In this document: in pieces, positions 1 through 11,075 of the stretch | How positions within the stretch are numbered: the stretch's first letter is position 1 | Layout of the letters: every line of letters starts with the position of its first letter | Assembly (NCBI GenBank): GCA_963920575.1 | Contig: OY986965.1 | Coordinates: forward strand, 13,468,290 to 13,532,289 | From: Narthecium ossifragum | Taxonomy: Eukaryota; Streptophyta; Magnoliopsida; Dioscoreales; Nartheciaceae | Length of the DNA stretch: 64,000 bases | Direction: 5' to 3' | The notes under the pieces: generated by a model | The model's input: only the letters and a program-made list of their open reading frames with translations | Databases searched by the model: none | What the model was told of the DNA's origin: nothing | Position numbers and translations under genes: made by a program

Positions 1-1500
1 ATGGTGATCGTAATTCTCAATTTTTTCATGTCAGTTGAAGTGCGTAGACACATGTCTAAGATCTTGGAGATTAAGGAGGATGGTGAGGTGGTTTCTCATC
101 AAGATGATATCGCTTCAGTATTCTTGGGTTTTTATAAGTCTCTTTGGTGTGGGAAGGTGTGTAATAGTTCCTTACCTCTACCTTGTCTGCCGGTTTTATC
201 TGAAGAAGGGAGGGTTGCTTTCACAGATCAGGTTACTGGGGAGGAAATTAAGAGAGCATTGGATCAGATGGGAAGGTTCAAGTGCCTAGGTCCAGATGGC
301 TTCCCTGCTGATTTTTATCTTATGCACTGGGATGTGGTTGGATCTTCTCTGATTTCTCTGGTACAAAAGTTTTTTGAGACTGCTTCATTGCCTCCTGGGT
401 GGAATGACACTTTTATTTCTTTTGTTCCTAAGAATGATAATCCTAGAAGGGTTAAGGATTACAGGCCTATTAGCTTGTGTAATGTTACCTATAAGATTAT
501 CACATCTGTGCTGGTGAATAGGTTGAAGCCTTTTTTGGGGGAGTTGATAAGTTGTGAGCAGTCTGCATTTCTTCAGGGTAGATCAATTCTGGATAATGTC
601 AGTGTGGCACAGGAAGCTTTGCATTCTATGAGGATTGCTTCGGATAAGAACCCTCTAATGGCTGTTAAGGTAGACATTCGAGCAGCTTATGATTCAGTGA
701 AATGGGATTTTCTTTTTCGGGTAATGTTGGCTATGGGGTTTCCTCCTAAGTGGATGGATTGGATTAAAGCTTGTGTTGCTACACCTCAGTTCTCTCTGAT
801 TATTAATGGCAGAGTTCTAGGTTACTTTAAATCAAGGAAGGGTCTGTGTCAAGGGGATCCTTTATCCCCTTATTTGTTCCTGCTGGTTCAGGAGGTGTTA
901 ACTAGATTGCTGAGACAACCTTTGTTGGAATTGGATGGAGTTGGTTTTGGGAGAGGGATTGTTAAAGTTGATCATTTATTATTTGCTGATGATTGCTTAT
1001 TCCTTACTAAGGCTAATAGAGAGGAAGTTGCTAAGTTGCTGAATGTGCTGAAAAGATTCCATCTTTTATCTGGTTTAGAGATTAATAGAGAGAAATCTAG
1101 TGTGAAGTTCTCTTCCAAGTCTTCAAGCCGGCGTCGGAGAAGGTTGTGTAGGAAATTGGGGTTTGGGGAGCAGGTCAGTCCTTGGAGGTATCTGGGTGTA
1201 CCTTTAAATGTTAAGTGTCTCAGGGCAAGGGATTTTAATTCACTGGTTGAAGTTGTGCAGTCTAAATTAGCTTCTTGGAATGCAGTAAAGCTTGCTGAAG
1301 CTGGGAGGGCCACTTTGATTCAGTCAGTTTTGCAAGCTTTGCCTTTGTTTGTCATGTCAGCTGTGCCGGTGTATCGTGTGGTTTTGAATCGGATCTCTTT
1401 ATTGTGTCGTGAATTTCTTTGGCAGGGAAGAAGGAGAAGTATCTCTACTGTGGCTTGGGATAAGGTGTGTAGACATAAGTTGGAAGGGTCCTTGGGGTGA
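1..1500 (+). pseudogene. LINE reverse transcriptase region
   Basis: A frame open from the window edge for 499 codons encodes the fingers and palm of a plant LINE reverse transcriptase. I see the conserved 'DYRPISLCNV' block around residue 155, 'QGRSILDN' (helix and dNTP-pocket region), 'VDIRAAYDSV' with the first catalytic Asp, 'GLCQGDPLSPYLF', and the catalytic 'FADD' at residues 328-331 (nt 982-993). The frame closes with TGA at 1498 inside the post-RT region, where related elements would read through, so this stop is taken as disabling. Its beginning is cut by the window edge; the first in-window ATG is not the true start. Confidence 0.92.
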
Positions 1501-2040
1501 GGGACCACTTTCTTTGGCAGCAAGCTTTGCGAATGAAGAGGGTGGCCAGTTTGCTTTAGGATGACAAGTCTATTTAGGCTGCTGTAGTGAAAGCTAAGTA
1601 TGGTTTAGTTAGTGGTTTGCCTAAAGTCCAGTCTTCTTCTAGAATGTCTTCTGTGTGGAGATCCTTGACTGGGGCTGCAAATTTGCATCATGGAGGTTTG
1701 AAGTGGCAGGTTCATAGGGATAGTCAGATCAGTGTTGTTTTTGATTGGTGGGTACTTGATAGGCCATTGTCACGTAGCCCTTACCCTATGACTGCTGATG
1801 AAGCTCTGGAAAAACTGAAGGTTTGTGATCTTTTTGATGAGATGGATTGTTGGAATGTTGACCTTCTGTCTGGTTTGTTTCATCCCTCCCTTGTTGAAGC
1901 TATCTTGCTTATTCCTGTTGGGGGGTGTGATGCTGGACCTAAGTGGATGCATGGTAAGTTGGGGGTTATTTCTTCTTCTTCATGTTACCAGTATCTTCAG
2001 GTTTTGTCCAAAGGAGCATAGGAGGAGGGTGATTTAGCTA
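1501..2040 (+). pseudogene. LINE post-RT linker, frameshifted
   Basis: After the TGA at 1498 the LINE protein continues in a different frame. An open stretch at about 1587-2021 carries tryptophan-rich sequence such as 'WRSLTGA' and 'VFDWWVLDRPL', which lies between the RT thumb and the zf-RVT domain in plant L1 elements. It stops with TAG at 2019 shortly before the zf-RVT region resumes in the same frame. At least one frameshift and one nonsense change are needed to connect the pieces. Confidence 0.75.
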
Positions 2041-2060
2041 GTTGGTGGAGTATTTGGCAT

Positions 2061-2888
2061 GTGCCAGCTAGTCCGAGGGCTCGTCAGTTTTTATGGAAAC
2101 TTGCCCATGATAAGGTTTCTTCTCTTTCTAAACTCTGGGCTCTTAACTTGGTGGATGGTTGTATTTGCAAGCGTTGTCAGGAGGAGGAGACAGTTGATCA
2201 TATATTGACTGGTTGTGAGTTTGTTAAAGTAGTGTGGGCTGAGGTGTTTAATAGGATTGGGGCTTGTGTTCGAGGGTTTAATTTGGATAGTTGTTGGAAT
2301 TTGCTGAGGAAGTCTGGGAGGGATGAGCCAAATATTATTCTTAAGTCTTCTTTGGCTTATGGACTGTGGTATGTTTGGAAGCAGAGGTGTAATTTTCTAT
2401 ATGGGGATGAAAGTTTGGATGCAATAGCTGTTGCAAGATCCATTTGCTGGCAAGTGAAGGAGTTTCTTCTTCTTAGGGTTGTTCAGAAGTCACCTCAAGT
2501 GTTTAATGGCTGGGAGGGTATGAGATTACAAGTGGATGCTTCTTATAATGAAGGAATTGGTGTAGCTGGTTTGGGTATTGTGTGTTGTGATGATGATGAG
2601 GTGGTACTTTGGGAAGAGTCGGATGCTGTTGAGGTGTGTTCTGTGGTGCAGGCTGAGCTTCTTGCAATTTTGAAGGGTTTGAAGGCTGCTAAAGGGCAGC
2701 TAGTTGGGAAGTTGAGGATTGAGAGTGATTCCTGCTTTGCTGTAGGTATGGTTAATGGCAGTGTTCCCTGTGTGAGGAATTGTCAGCAGGTTTTGCAAGA
2801 GATTTGGGGCCTTACTGGTTCCTTTTGTGAGGTTTCTTTTGTTCATATCTGTAGAGAGTCCAATTTTAGAGCTGATTACTTAGCCTGA
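2061..2888 (+). pseudogene. LINE zf-RVT and RNase H domains
   Basis: This 275-codon open stretch begins with the zf-RVT region of plant LINEs; the zinc-ligand pattern 'CICKRCQ...VDHILTGC' lies near residues 33-52. From about residue 155 it is a plant-type RNase H domain with the four acidic positions visible: D in 'QVDASYN', E in 'QAELLAI', D in 'IESDSCF' and D in 'FRADYLA'. The frame ends at TGA 2886-2888, directly after the last catalytic Asp motif. The domain could be folded, but without an intact RT upstream the protein is not made as in an active element. Confidence 0.88.
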
Positions 2889-3028
2889 CAGGCTTGCCTC
2901 TTGTCTGCGTTTTTGGAAGGGGAAGAGGCCCCTGGGTTTTGTTTTGAGTCTGGGTAGAATGTAGGGTGAGTGCCCAGGTTTCTAGGTTGTAGCCCTTTTG
3001 GCTTGATTCATCAAAAAAAAAAAAAAAA

Positions 3029-3676
3029 TTTTATTGTCTGAATTTGTTATTATTATGAATTTAGAGTCATTAAGTCATGGCCTACTCATGGATTTTTTTT
3101 TTTTCGCTCTCCTTAAATAGAGATATAGATGTTTTTCTATATGAAAAATGGAACATATTGGAAAGAGCACATAGCTGACATGTAAGATTGAAACTTTTGT
3201 TGAAAAATTGTGAGGATATGGTTAAATTGGTGTACCAAATGAAAGCTTAGTTGCAGGTTATTTGTGAGTAGACTCTCTAGTTCTTTAGAAAACTGATCTG
3301 GCAGAGATCTAGTCTTATGTTTATGCTTCTTCACAGATTCTATTCTTTATGGTTATGATGTTTCAGATAGTAATTATCCATGCTTCCTTTCTAGCCGTTG
3401 GACGCCACTTCCCTCCATAAGTTCACGATCACCAAATAATTCTCTTTGTTAGTTACATGTGAATTTTTGCTGTTAAACTGTTCAGTAAGAATCAGCTTAG
3501 TACTGAGATTATCGTGCATTAGTTTTGTTAATGTGAGCTGTAATTTTGCCACTGTCGTTCCATTGTTGTTTTCTTTGGCTGCCTTAGTAACCTTTGGTTC
3601 GCGTGCAATGCTCTGAAATTTAATAACCTTCTTCCTTGTGTTTCCATTTCTTTTTGGATTTTTCATACTTTGCTGA
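3029..3676. other. gene-free AT-rich stretch
   Basis: Between the LINE tail and the TIC20-like sequence I find no supported gene. There is a T tract near 3090-3102 and moderately AT-rich DNA. The short open frames on both strands here have no recognisable motif. Confidence 0.6.
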
Positions 3677-4377
3677 ACGCTTTATCACAAGCACCATATT
3701 TATCCGTCTGGCCGTCCCACTTCTAACCACGTGAGCTTTGTCACAGCTTTAGCCACCTTACACCTCTCAAGTGCTTCTACATCATTGCTGAGTGGCGACC
3801 ATGGCAGCCTTTCTAAGGTGATGCCAGTGCTGCCCAGCCGTCAGATTACTGGGCCTAGAAATCCAATGGTTCCTAAAGCATCGAAGGATGCCCCTTACAG
3901 CTTTCGTTACCCCCCTATGACCAAGAAGCCAAGGTGGTGGTGGAGGACATTATGCCCCTTCATGAGACATGGATGTATGCAGAGACAGCATACCACCTCC
4001 ACCCCTTCTTGGAGGACTTTGAGTTCCTTACTTACCCCTTCCTCGGCTTCATAGGGCAGCTGCCAAGCTGGTTCTTGATGGCATACTTCTTCGCCGCCTA
4101 CTTAGGGGTTGTGCGAAAGAAAGAATGGCCCCATTTCTTCCTTTTCCACGTCGTGATGGGGATGCTTCTCGAAATTGCTCTCCAGGTCATCGGAACTGTG
4201 AGCAGATGGATGCCACTTGCTGTCTACTGGGGAAAAATTGGGATGCATTTCTGGACGGCCGTCGCATTCGCCTACTTGTTTACAGTTCTCGAGTGCATGA
4301 GGTGTGCCCTGGGAGGCATGTACGTAGACATCCCATTTGTTTGTGATGCAGCATACATTCAAATTTCTTATGATTAA
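3677..4377 (+). pseudogene. TIC20-I: TIC20-I chloroplast import channel, frameshifted intronless copy
   Basis: The sequence encodes most of TIC20-I, a four-helix protein of the chloroplast inner envelope import translocon. The N-terminal part (frame 2, from about 3750) has transit-peptide-like Ser/Thr-rich sequence and the conserved 'PPMTKKPRWWWRTL'. The remainder, in frame 1 from 3952, has 'MPLHETWMYAETAYHLHP', the hydrophobic segments and the family C-terminus ending 'YIQISYD' and TAA at 4375. As I recall the family, about six residues normally separate 'WWWRTL' from 'MPLHETW'; here those codons are missing and the frame slips by one, consistent with a deletion near 19 nt. No upstream in-frame ATG is evident and no intron interrupts the match, so a decayed retrocopy is likely. 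A 147-codon ORF from 3934 could still yield a protein lacking a transit peptide. Confidence 0.8.
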
Positions 4378-5162
4378 GGAAGAGCATCAGATTGTAATCT
4401 ATATGACTAGTGTTTTTGAACTTTTCAAGAGTGTTTTCTCCTCTGATCTATTTTTGAGTGTACTGAACATGGATTTGTAACGTTATTCTTGCTTGTTGAA
4501 TCCGAGAGCTGTGTTTAAGTTTTAAATTTTGTTATGTTGGTATTATAATTAGTTGATCTGCATTTGCATAGGGTCACTGAAATCTTTTAGCAGCCTCTTT
4601 GTGGGATTTTGCTAGAGACCAGGATCTTGTGAGGGCCTTGCCACGTGTCAAGATCCTGGTCAGGCACGTGCCCCCCATGAGAAGAGCATTGGCGGGGATT
4701 TTAGATTTCGGGCACGGTTGATTTAGGGTTTCAAAATCCACTTCTCACTCTCTCTCTCTCCCTCCCTCCCTCCCCCCACCACCCCCTCCCCGACCTCTCG
4801 TCCCACTCTCTCCAACGGCGGCGTCGGCTCCTCCTCCGGCATCCGTGAACGCGCCCTTCTCCACGCTCCTCCTCCTCCAGCATCCGCGCGCTCCTCTCTC
4901 CCCCCCTCCCCGACCTCTCGGCCCTCTCTTTCCCTGGCGTCGGTGTCACTAGCGCGTTTGATCGAGGTTTTGGGCGGTAGGGTTTCAAAATTGAGGAGAA
5001 AAAGACTCTCTCTCTCTCTTCCCACCGCCCCCTCCTCCAACAATCCCGACCACCTCTCACCCCCAAATCCGGTGCCTTGCATTCTCTCTCTCTCCCTCCC
5101 TCCCCCCACCGCCTCCCCTCCCCGACCTCTCGTCCCTCTCTCTCCCCGACGCCAGCGTCACC

Positions 5163-5337
5163 ACCTCCAATCCCAGATTTGCAAGGCTGGAGCAGCTATT
5201 CCTGCCGATGGAGCCGAGTTTATAGAGGAGAAGGAGAAGCCATACAACAAGAACCTGCGAGCGGTGGTCTACCCCTTCTACTGCGACGTGAACGGCTACA
5301 AGGTGACGATCTCCACCTCCAATCCTCTTATCGAGTA
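5163..5337 (+). pseudogene. captured gene fragment, unrecognised
   Basis: Between the Pack-MULE arms a GC-balanced stretch reads about 55 codons ending in TAA at 5335-5337, with protein-like sequence including 'EEKEKPYNKNLRAVVYPFY' followed by 'CDVNGYKVTIS'. Its codon use and composition differ from the CT-rich arms, so it is probably captured host DNA. I do not recognise the parent gene. The open frame continues leftward into arm sequence, so any encoded peptide would be chimeric. Confidence 0.5.
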
Positions 5338-5430
5338 AACCAGGGCTTTCATCCTGCTGCAAGGATATATTTGCATTTTTTTTTCTTCTTCAGCTACAGA
5401 ATCCTATGATGCAGTGTGAGGTCCTCTCAA

Positions 5431-5537
5431 GAAGATGGAAATGGACCATCAAGCAAGAGAACAACCCTTCATGATCTCTATGAGCAGCAAGGCCTCCTTG
5501 GTATGATAACCTTTGTCGCCCTGTGACAGATTTGCAG
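5431..5537 (+). pseudogene. captured transaldolase-like fragment
   Basis: Adjacent to the right Pack-MULE arm, codons at 5458-5496 read 'RTTLHDLYEQQGL' and, after a frame change, 5496-5537 read 'PWYDNLCRPVTDLQ'. Together they match the N-terminal region of plant plastid transaldolase, where 'TTLHDLYE...SPWYDNLCRPVTDL' precedes the catalytic barrel (family knowledge from memory). The frame break of one or a few nucleotides lies between the two parts, so the fragment is non-coding as it stands. It is a capture from a pentose-phosphate pathway gene rather than a working gene. Confidence 0.65.
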
Positions 5538-6136
5538 CGGGGGGGCGGGGGCGGTGGGAAGAGAGAGAGGGAGTCTTTTTCTCCCCAATTTTGAAACCCT
5601 ACCGCCCAAAACCCCGATCAAATGCGCTGGTGAGGCCGGCGCCGGGGAGAGAGAGGGACGGGAGGTCGGGGAGAGGGGGGGAGGGAGGGAGGGAGAGGGA
5701 GAGAGAGGAGTGCGCGGATGCCGGAGGAGGAGGAGCGGTCGAGGATGCCGACGGAGAAGGAGCGCGCGGATGCCGGAGGAGGAGCCGACGCCGCCGTTGG
5801 AGAGAGAGGGACGAGAGGTTGGGGAGGGGGGGCGGTGGGGGGAGGGAGGGAGAGAGAGCGAGAAGTGGATTTTGAAACCCTAAATCAACCGCGTCCGAAA
5901 TCTAAAATTCCCGTCAATGCTCTTCTCATGGGGGGCACGTGGCTGATCAGGATCTTGACATGTGGCAAGCGCCTTGCAAGGTCCTTGCAAGATCTGAGCT
6001 TAGCAAAATCCCTCTTTGTGCACTTTAGTGGGGCCACATCTGAAATTGAGCTGATATGATGCCACGTGGGAGTCAGCTTGGATCCACGTCAGGCTCCAAA
6101 TAAGGTATTCTTGTTTGGTGAATGACAGATCAGTAT

Positions 6137-6306
6137 TTTTAAAAACCTCTTGGATGAATTATCACGTCATCAAGTATGTTTTGAAGATTAAATAAAAAGA
6201 AACTTTGATTAATCCTCAAATGGGGATGAATTGATATTAAATTCTTAATGAAATTTAGCAAAACATACTTCATAATTTGACAGTTCATCCAAGAGGTTTT
6301 TTTTCA
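6137..6306. repeat. short foldback (MITE-like)
   Basis: About 45 bp at 6139-6182 (AAACCTCTTGGATGAA... through AAGTATGTTTT) recurs in inverse orientation at 6259-6304, enclosing an AT-rich loop of about 75 bp. This is the structure of a small MITE. I could not settle its target duplication. Confidence 0.65.
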
Positions 6307-6702
6307 TATCCCACCAATATTTTGACAATATTCTAGAAAATTACCGGTCATATGGATTATTGCATCCTGAGTCCTTTGTTATCGGATGTGTTCCCAAATC
6401 AGTACTTGCCGTTAACTTATATATGTAACTCTTAAGTTTGGCCGCCTAATCATAGTTAACATTTATCCAAACGACTAAAACGCCTTTTTATTGTTGATAT
6501 AAAAATTTATTTGAAAAATAGTTAAATATGGAGATGGTAATATTAAAAAATAGTTTTTGTTGGCTTTTGTTGTTTTAAAAAAAGAAAGACCATATTAACA
6601 GAATGGTATTGTGTTCAGCTGTTTAGTTATAAATATTTAAAAAGAAAATAGAATTCAGATGACTGATGAAAAATGGTGTTATGATTTAGGTAGTTTTGGG
6701 AA

Positions 6703-7146
6703 AGGAAAATTATATTTTTCGTCCCTCAATTTTCATTGAAGTAACGTTTAAGTCCCTAATCTTTTATAAGTTTCAATTGGATCCCTACATCCTTTTCATC
6801 ACAATGTGGGACATCGGCCTGACGCCGTCTCTATTCTTAACGGCTGCGTGTCACGTGACCGCACGTGATAGAAGTTAAGGGACTAAAACGTTACTTCGAT
6901 CAAAGTTAAGGGACTAAAATGTTACTTCGATGAAAGTTAAGGGACTAAAATGTTACTTTCATCCGCATGGCATCCATCACGTGCGGTCACGTGACACCTC
7001 AGCCGTTAAAAATAGAGACGACGTCAGGCCGATGTCTCACATTGTGACGAAAAGGATACTGCAGGGACCCAATTGAAACTTATAAAAGATTAGGGACTTA
7101 AATGTTACTTCGATGAAAGTTGAGGGACTAAAAAGGTAATTTACCC
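6703..7146. mobile_element. Mutator-type MITE, 9-bp TSD
   Basis: A 444-bp nearly complete palindrome flanked by the exact 9-bp duplication TTTTGGGAA (6694-6702 and 7147-7155). The right terminus reads inward as GGGTAAATTACC; the left one is degraded. The centre holds three direct copies of a 31-bp unit ending 'GGGACTAAAAYGTTACTTYSATC', and each arm carries a CACGTGAC/GTCACGTG palindrome. No coding capacity. Confidence 0.85.
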
Positions 7147-8260
7147 TTTTGGGAATAAATGTATAAGACTTATAAAATATCATCAACCTTCTAAGGAGCA
7201 AAAACGGTTATGCATAACCACCCCTTATAAGGTTGATTTAATTCACACAGTTATATATATTCTATAGTTATAGTATACTAGTACTCACCTGTGCCCCTGG
7301 CATAGTTTTTAATTATTGTTAATATAAAATTTTAACAAACTCCCTGTAGTTTGTCTGGTTAGACGGCTATGTTGACCCTAGGTGGTCCAGGGTTCGAAAA
7401 TTGGTCATAGCTTTTTGTTCACTGCCACCATAAAACATAGCCAATAAAATATAAAATAAAATATTATAAGTCTAACTTAGGGTATATAAAATAAATATAA
7501 GTCTTTGCATATATTGCATAAGATAATATTAATAGAACTTAGGTTGATATGAATTAATGCAGGTTTATATAAAGCAAACTTAGAGAATATATATAAAGAA
7601 ACTTAGGGGATATGAATTAATGCAGATTAACCGTTATTGCTCCTTATAAGGTTGATTAATCTAATATAACCTTATATAATATCCATACTAATTCATTAAT
7701 CAAATTCGGTTTTTATAACCGAATCACCCATTAACTTGATGGTTACCCTGCCATGTGACAGGGAGGCCCACCTAGTTAAAAATATATGTGGTGAAATGAA
7801 AAAGAAATCCAAATTCATAATTACTGATATGTCGTTCACTTGGCATGGGCTGACGTGGCCCATGCAGGAGATCCCTGAAGTTAGCCAATTTTTATTTAGA
7901 GCGATTGGTTATTAGCAAAAAAAAAAGTTCTTTCCTCCCGTGACGAAAATTTGTATTGTACATAAAACTAGGTGACCCTCCGTGTCATCCGACATGGGTA
8001 ACCACCACCCCCACTACTCCTTTCTTTCACTCCTAATCACCTAGTAACTAACAACCCCCACTACTTCTTTTCACGTGATTTCATCTCAATCATCTAATAT
8101 ATGTAGACATCACTTGAATTGGCATTCTTTGCCGCATGATAGAATGCACCCGATATTATATAATATATTTTAATTCTAAGAGTGTGTTTGGTAAATGTGA
8201 AAATTTTAGGGGAAATGGGTGTAAGCATCATAAATTGATCTTATAATGTTAAAAAAACAC
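7147..8260. repeat. repeat-rich gene-free stretch: foldback and SINE-like sequence
   Basis: I see no gene here. A 'GCTCCTTATAAGGTTGAT'-type sequence occurs at about 7640 and, inverted, at about 7180-7200, suggesting a foldback of roughly 480 bp. At about 7335-7400 a short segment has a tRNA-like 'TGGTTAGACGG' and a B-box-like 'GGTTCGAAAA', as in tRNA-derived SINEs, but I cannot define its ends. Confidence 0.4.
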
Positions 8261-8315
8261 TAAGCCTATGTTTGGTATGGGAATAAGGGGGAAATAATCA
8301 TTTTTTTAAAAAATA

Positions 8316-8636
8316 GGCCAAAATAGATTTTAATACCCTGTAGTTTCAGGTATTATCATTCTGCTACCCTCATCTTTCAAAATCACATAAAAATACCCTA
8401 TAGTTTCAAAACCTACAATTTAGTCCTAGCCCTCAAACGGCGTTAGACTTACTCACAGGAAACCGGTCACGTGACACGCACGTGACCGGTTTTCACCCGT
8501 TCCCGTGAGCTTTTCAACGCTTCCTAACGGTGACAACCCCGTGAGTAAGGGCTTTCACCCCTTGTCCACGCAGGAGCAAAATCCGGCGAATCCACTGGAC
8601 TAACGCTATTGACGAGGCTTGAGGACGTCAGGTAAG
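8316..8636 (+). repeat. MULE left terminal inverted repeat
   Basis: Left arm of the 10.2-kb MULE. It matches the complement of 18239-18561 from the terminal GGCCAAAAT through 'GACGTCAGGTAA'. Subterminal CACGTG palindromes lie at about 8466-8490. It would also act as the promoter region of the transposase gene starting at 9124. Confidence 0.85.
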
Positions 8637-9123
8637 GACCCCTCTGCTATTAACCTATGCTATTAGTGTTCTTATCGTCTTGGATGTCCTCCCTGTGTAA
8701 AAATCGAAGTTTTTTATAGTGATGGTCCCTACCTTTCTCTCCATGTTTCCTGGTCATTACTAATGTTTTTTATGCCGATGGTCGATGGTCCCTGATAGAT
8801 GAATGAGAATATGCTTTAGTTTCCTTCCTAAGATACCAACTCATGATGTTGCTTGCACGTGATGGATTGTTTTTTACTCTCATCTAGCATGATGGGTTAT
8901 TTGTTACTCTCAGATTGCTATAATGTTGCTACATAAATTGCTCTGTATTGGTACCTAGATTGCCCTACATAGTTTGCTTTTACAATATTGTTCACACTTT
9001 GTGTGCATTGACTGCTATCTATATGTACTGAGTAGGTCATTATGTTAATGATATATGCTAGCATGTAGATGTATCTATTTGTGTTACTAATTACTGATAA
9101 GGTCATTATGTTACTAATGCAGT

Positions 9124-11075
9124 ATGAGGACTGAATTCACAATCAGACTCCACCATGGGGGTTGTTTCTAGCACACCCCTGTATTTGCTTATAAGGGGGG
9201 TGAAGTGGATTTAATAGACAATTGTGATCCTGGCACAATGGGGATCATGGAGTTTGATGAAATAATTGACAAGCTCAGTTATCCAAACTATAAGCAGATG
9301 TGGTACTTAATGCCAGAGGAAGGGGATTATGAAGATGATGTGGCAAAGGAATGGGTTGATGCTGATCTAACTGAAGATAGGTTGAGACCACTGGTTACTG
9401 ACAAGCATGTTCTTGACATGGGAGGTTTAGGGTTGAAGGCTGGTTTGATTGATGTATTTATGGAGCACAACATTGATGTGCTAGTGGAAGCTGATGTTGG
9501 TTGGATTCTTGGAGATGATGGAACTGGGGTGGAAGAGGAAGATGTGGTTGTGGTGGAAGAAGTGGTAGTGGTGGAAGAGGAGGTTGTAGTTGAAAATGAG
9601 GGAGCAGATAGAACTGAGAGGGCTAGAAGAGGAAAAGCAAAGGTTGTTGATGATGGTGGGCCAAGGGAGCCAGAGTATGACGATATGGCTGATACTGATT
9701 CTTCAGACAACAGCAACTATGAGCCCCCACATGCCTATAGTGATGATGAAGATGATGACCTCATCTTTGAGCAACACACTGTTGAGCATGAAGCATGTGC
9801 AGATGAAGGAAATTTATCAGATTATCTACCCTCAGATGAGCTGATCAGTCTTCAAGGTTCTTCAGATGATGAGCCATGTGTTAAGTACCCTATGTATAAG
9901 ACCAAGTGTGCTAAGAGTAAGAGTAGGGGAGTTGCAAGTGAGAATATGAATTCTTCTCCATGTCCTTTTAAAGTTGGAATGAAGTTTGTTCAAAGAGCTG
10001 ATCTTAGGCAGGCTGTGAAGGACTATGTTGTTAGTGGTGGCCACCCATTGGAGTTCAAGAAGAGTGCAAAGGAAAGAATTATAGTTGAGTGTGAAAAAGG
10101 ATGCCCATGGAGACTACATGCATCATGCATTCAGAGAGCAACTATGGTGACCAGTACAGCCATGTCAGAGACTACTCTATGGTGGTTCTTAGGAGTAACC
10201 CTGGCAGTACTTGTAAGTTGAAGACTAGAATGGAAAATGATGGACTATGCTATTTTGAGAGATTATACATGTGCCAGTATGCTTGCAAGGCAAGTTTCAA
10301 GTCTGGTTGTAGGAAAATTATACACCTGGATGGCTGCCATCTAAGAGACCCATATGGGGGGCAGTTGTTGTCAGCTATAGGAAGAGATGCAAACAACCGG
10401 ATGTTCCCCCTGGCCTTTGCAGCTGTAGAGATTGAGAATAAAAAAGTCTGGGCTTGGTTCTTGGAGATCCTTGCCTCTGACATAGGTTTTGTACCAGGAA
10501 CTAATCTGGTTGTCATGTCTGACTACTTAAGCAAGATGGAGCCCAAGTACTGGTGCATACATGCTTTTTGTGAATTCTCAAAGTGTGACTCACTCATAAA
10601 CAACATGGCTGAGACATTCAACTCCTACGTTGAGGATGAAAGAGAGCTGCCCATTATAGACATGATGGAGGGTATCAGATTAAAGCTAATGGTGAGGATG
10701 AGGGACAAGAGGCAATATGTTACCAAACTTGAGAGGGAGTTTGATGATATTTTGGAGCGCAAGCTGGACTGTATGGTGACAGAGTCAATGAGGTGGCAGT
10801 ATTGCTGGTCAGGATCAGATGACTATGAAGTTAGGGACCCAGCTGATTCATCTAAGAGATATGTGGTAGACCTAAAAGCATCTAGTTGCAGTTGTAGAGC
10901 ATGGGATATAAGTGGTCTTCCATGCCCACATACTATTGCTTGCATCAAAAATAATAGGAAGCCTGTTGAGTGGTATGTTAGTCCTTGGTACAAGAAGGAG
11001 AAGTACTTGGCATGCTACAACAACTTGGTAAGACCAATCAATGGTCCAGTGTTGTGGCGTAAAGCAGGTGGGATT
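9124..11075 (+). pseudogene. MULE transposase (mudrA-like), 5' part
   Basis: From ATG 9124 the frame reads a PB1-like N-terminus ('MRTEFTIRLHHGG'), but a TAG at 9169 interrupts it; it is then open to 10221. Domains seen: an acidic region (about 9530-9850), the MuDR DNA-binding region ('MKFVQRADLRQAV...ECEKGCPWRLHAS', about 9979-10117), then in a shifted frame the MULE catalytic core ('IHLDGCHLRDPYGGQLL' with the first Asp, and 'VVMSD' with the second), and a SWIM zinc finger ('CSCRAWDISGLPCPH', about 10890-10930). Compared with the family, sequence is missing near 10140 and again after 'VVMSD' (about 10520), where roughly a hundred residues are expected. The gene is cut at 11075 by a solo LTR and resumes at 13748. 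Confidence 0.9.

Larger units (their letters stand above)
1..3028 (+). mobile_element. L1-type LINE retrotransposon, 3' half, decayed
   Basis: The window begins inside a plant L1-like non-LTR retrotransposon. In order it shows reverse transcriptase, a zf-RVT zinc-binding region and a plant-type RNase H domain, then a short 3' UTR and a 16-nt A tract at 3013-3028, which is the expected 3' end of a LINE inserted in the plus orientation. The reading frame is broken by a stop at 1498 and another near 2019, and the frame changes between the first and later parts, so the copy is dead. The ORF1 and endonuclease parts lie left of the window, so the 5' target duplication cannot be examined. Confidence 0.93.
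4604..6011. mobile_element. Pack-MULE-like element, 9-bp TSD
   Basis: A 1408-bp element bounded by an exact 9-bp duplication CTCTTTGTG at 4595-4603 and 6012-6020. Its termini are GGATTTTGCTA and its complement. The arms form an inverted repeat of more than 400 bp (about 4604-5045 against 5525-6011), GC- and CT-rich, alignable by eye almost throughout. There is no transposase inside. Long TIRs and a 9-bp TSD are the hallmarks of Mutator-like elements, and captured host sequence between the arms makes this a Pack-MULE. Confidence 0.88.

Noticed and set aside
3391..3666. 91-codon minus-strand ORF beside the TIC20-like sequence
   Set aside because: No motif, low-complexity Lys/Asn-rich translation and no gene structure; likely chance.
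4723..5109. Arg/Glu/Gly-rich ORFs on both strands in the Pack-MULE arms
   Set aside because: They are translations of CT/GA-rich inverted repeats and mirror each other in the two arms.
7335..7400. tRNA gene
   Set aside because: Only A-box- and B-box-like fragments; no foldable cloverleaf or acceptor stem found, so at most a SINE remnant.
9327..9716. Ser/Thr-rich minus-strand ORF
   Set aside because: Antisense shadow of the acidic region of the MULE transposase.
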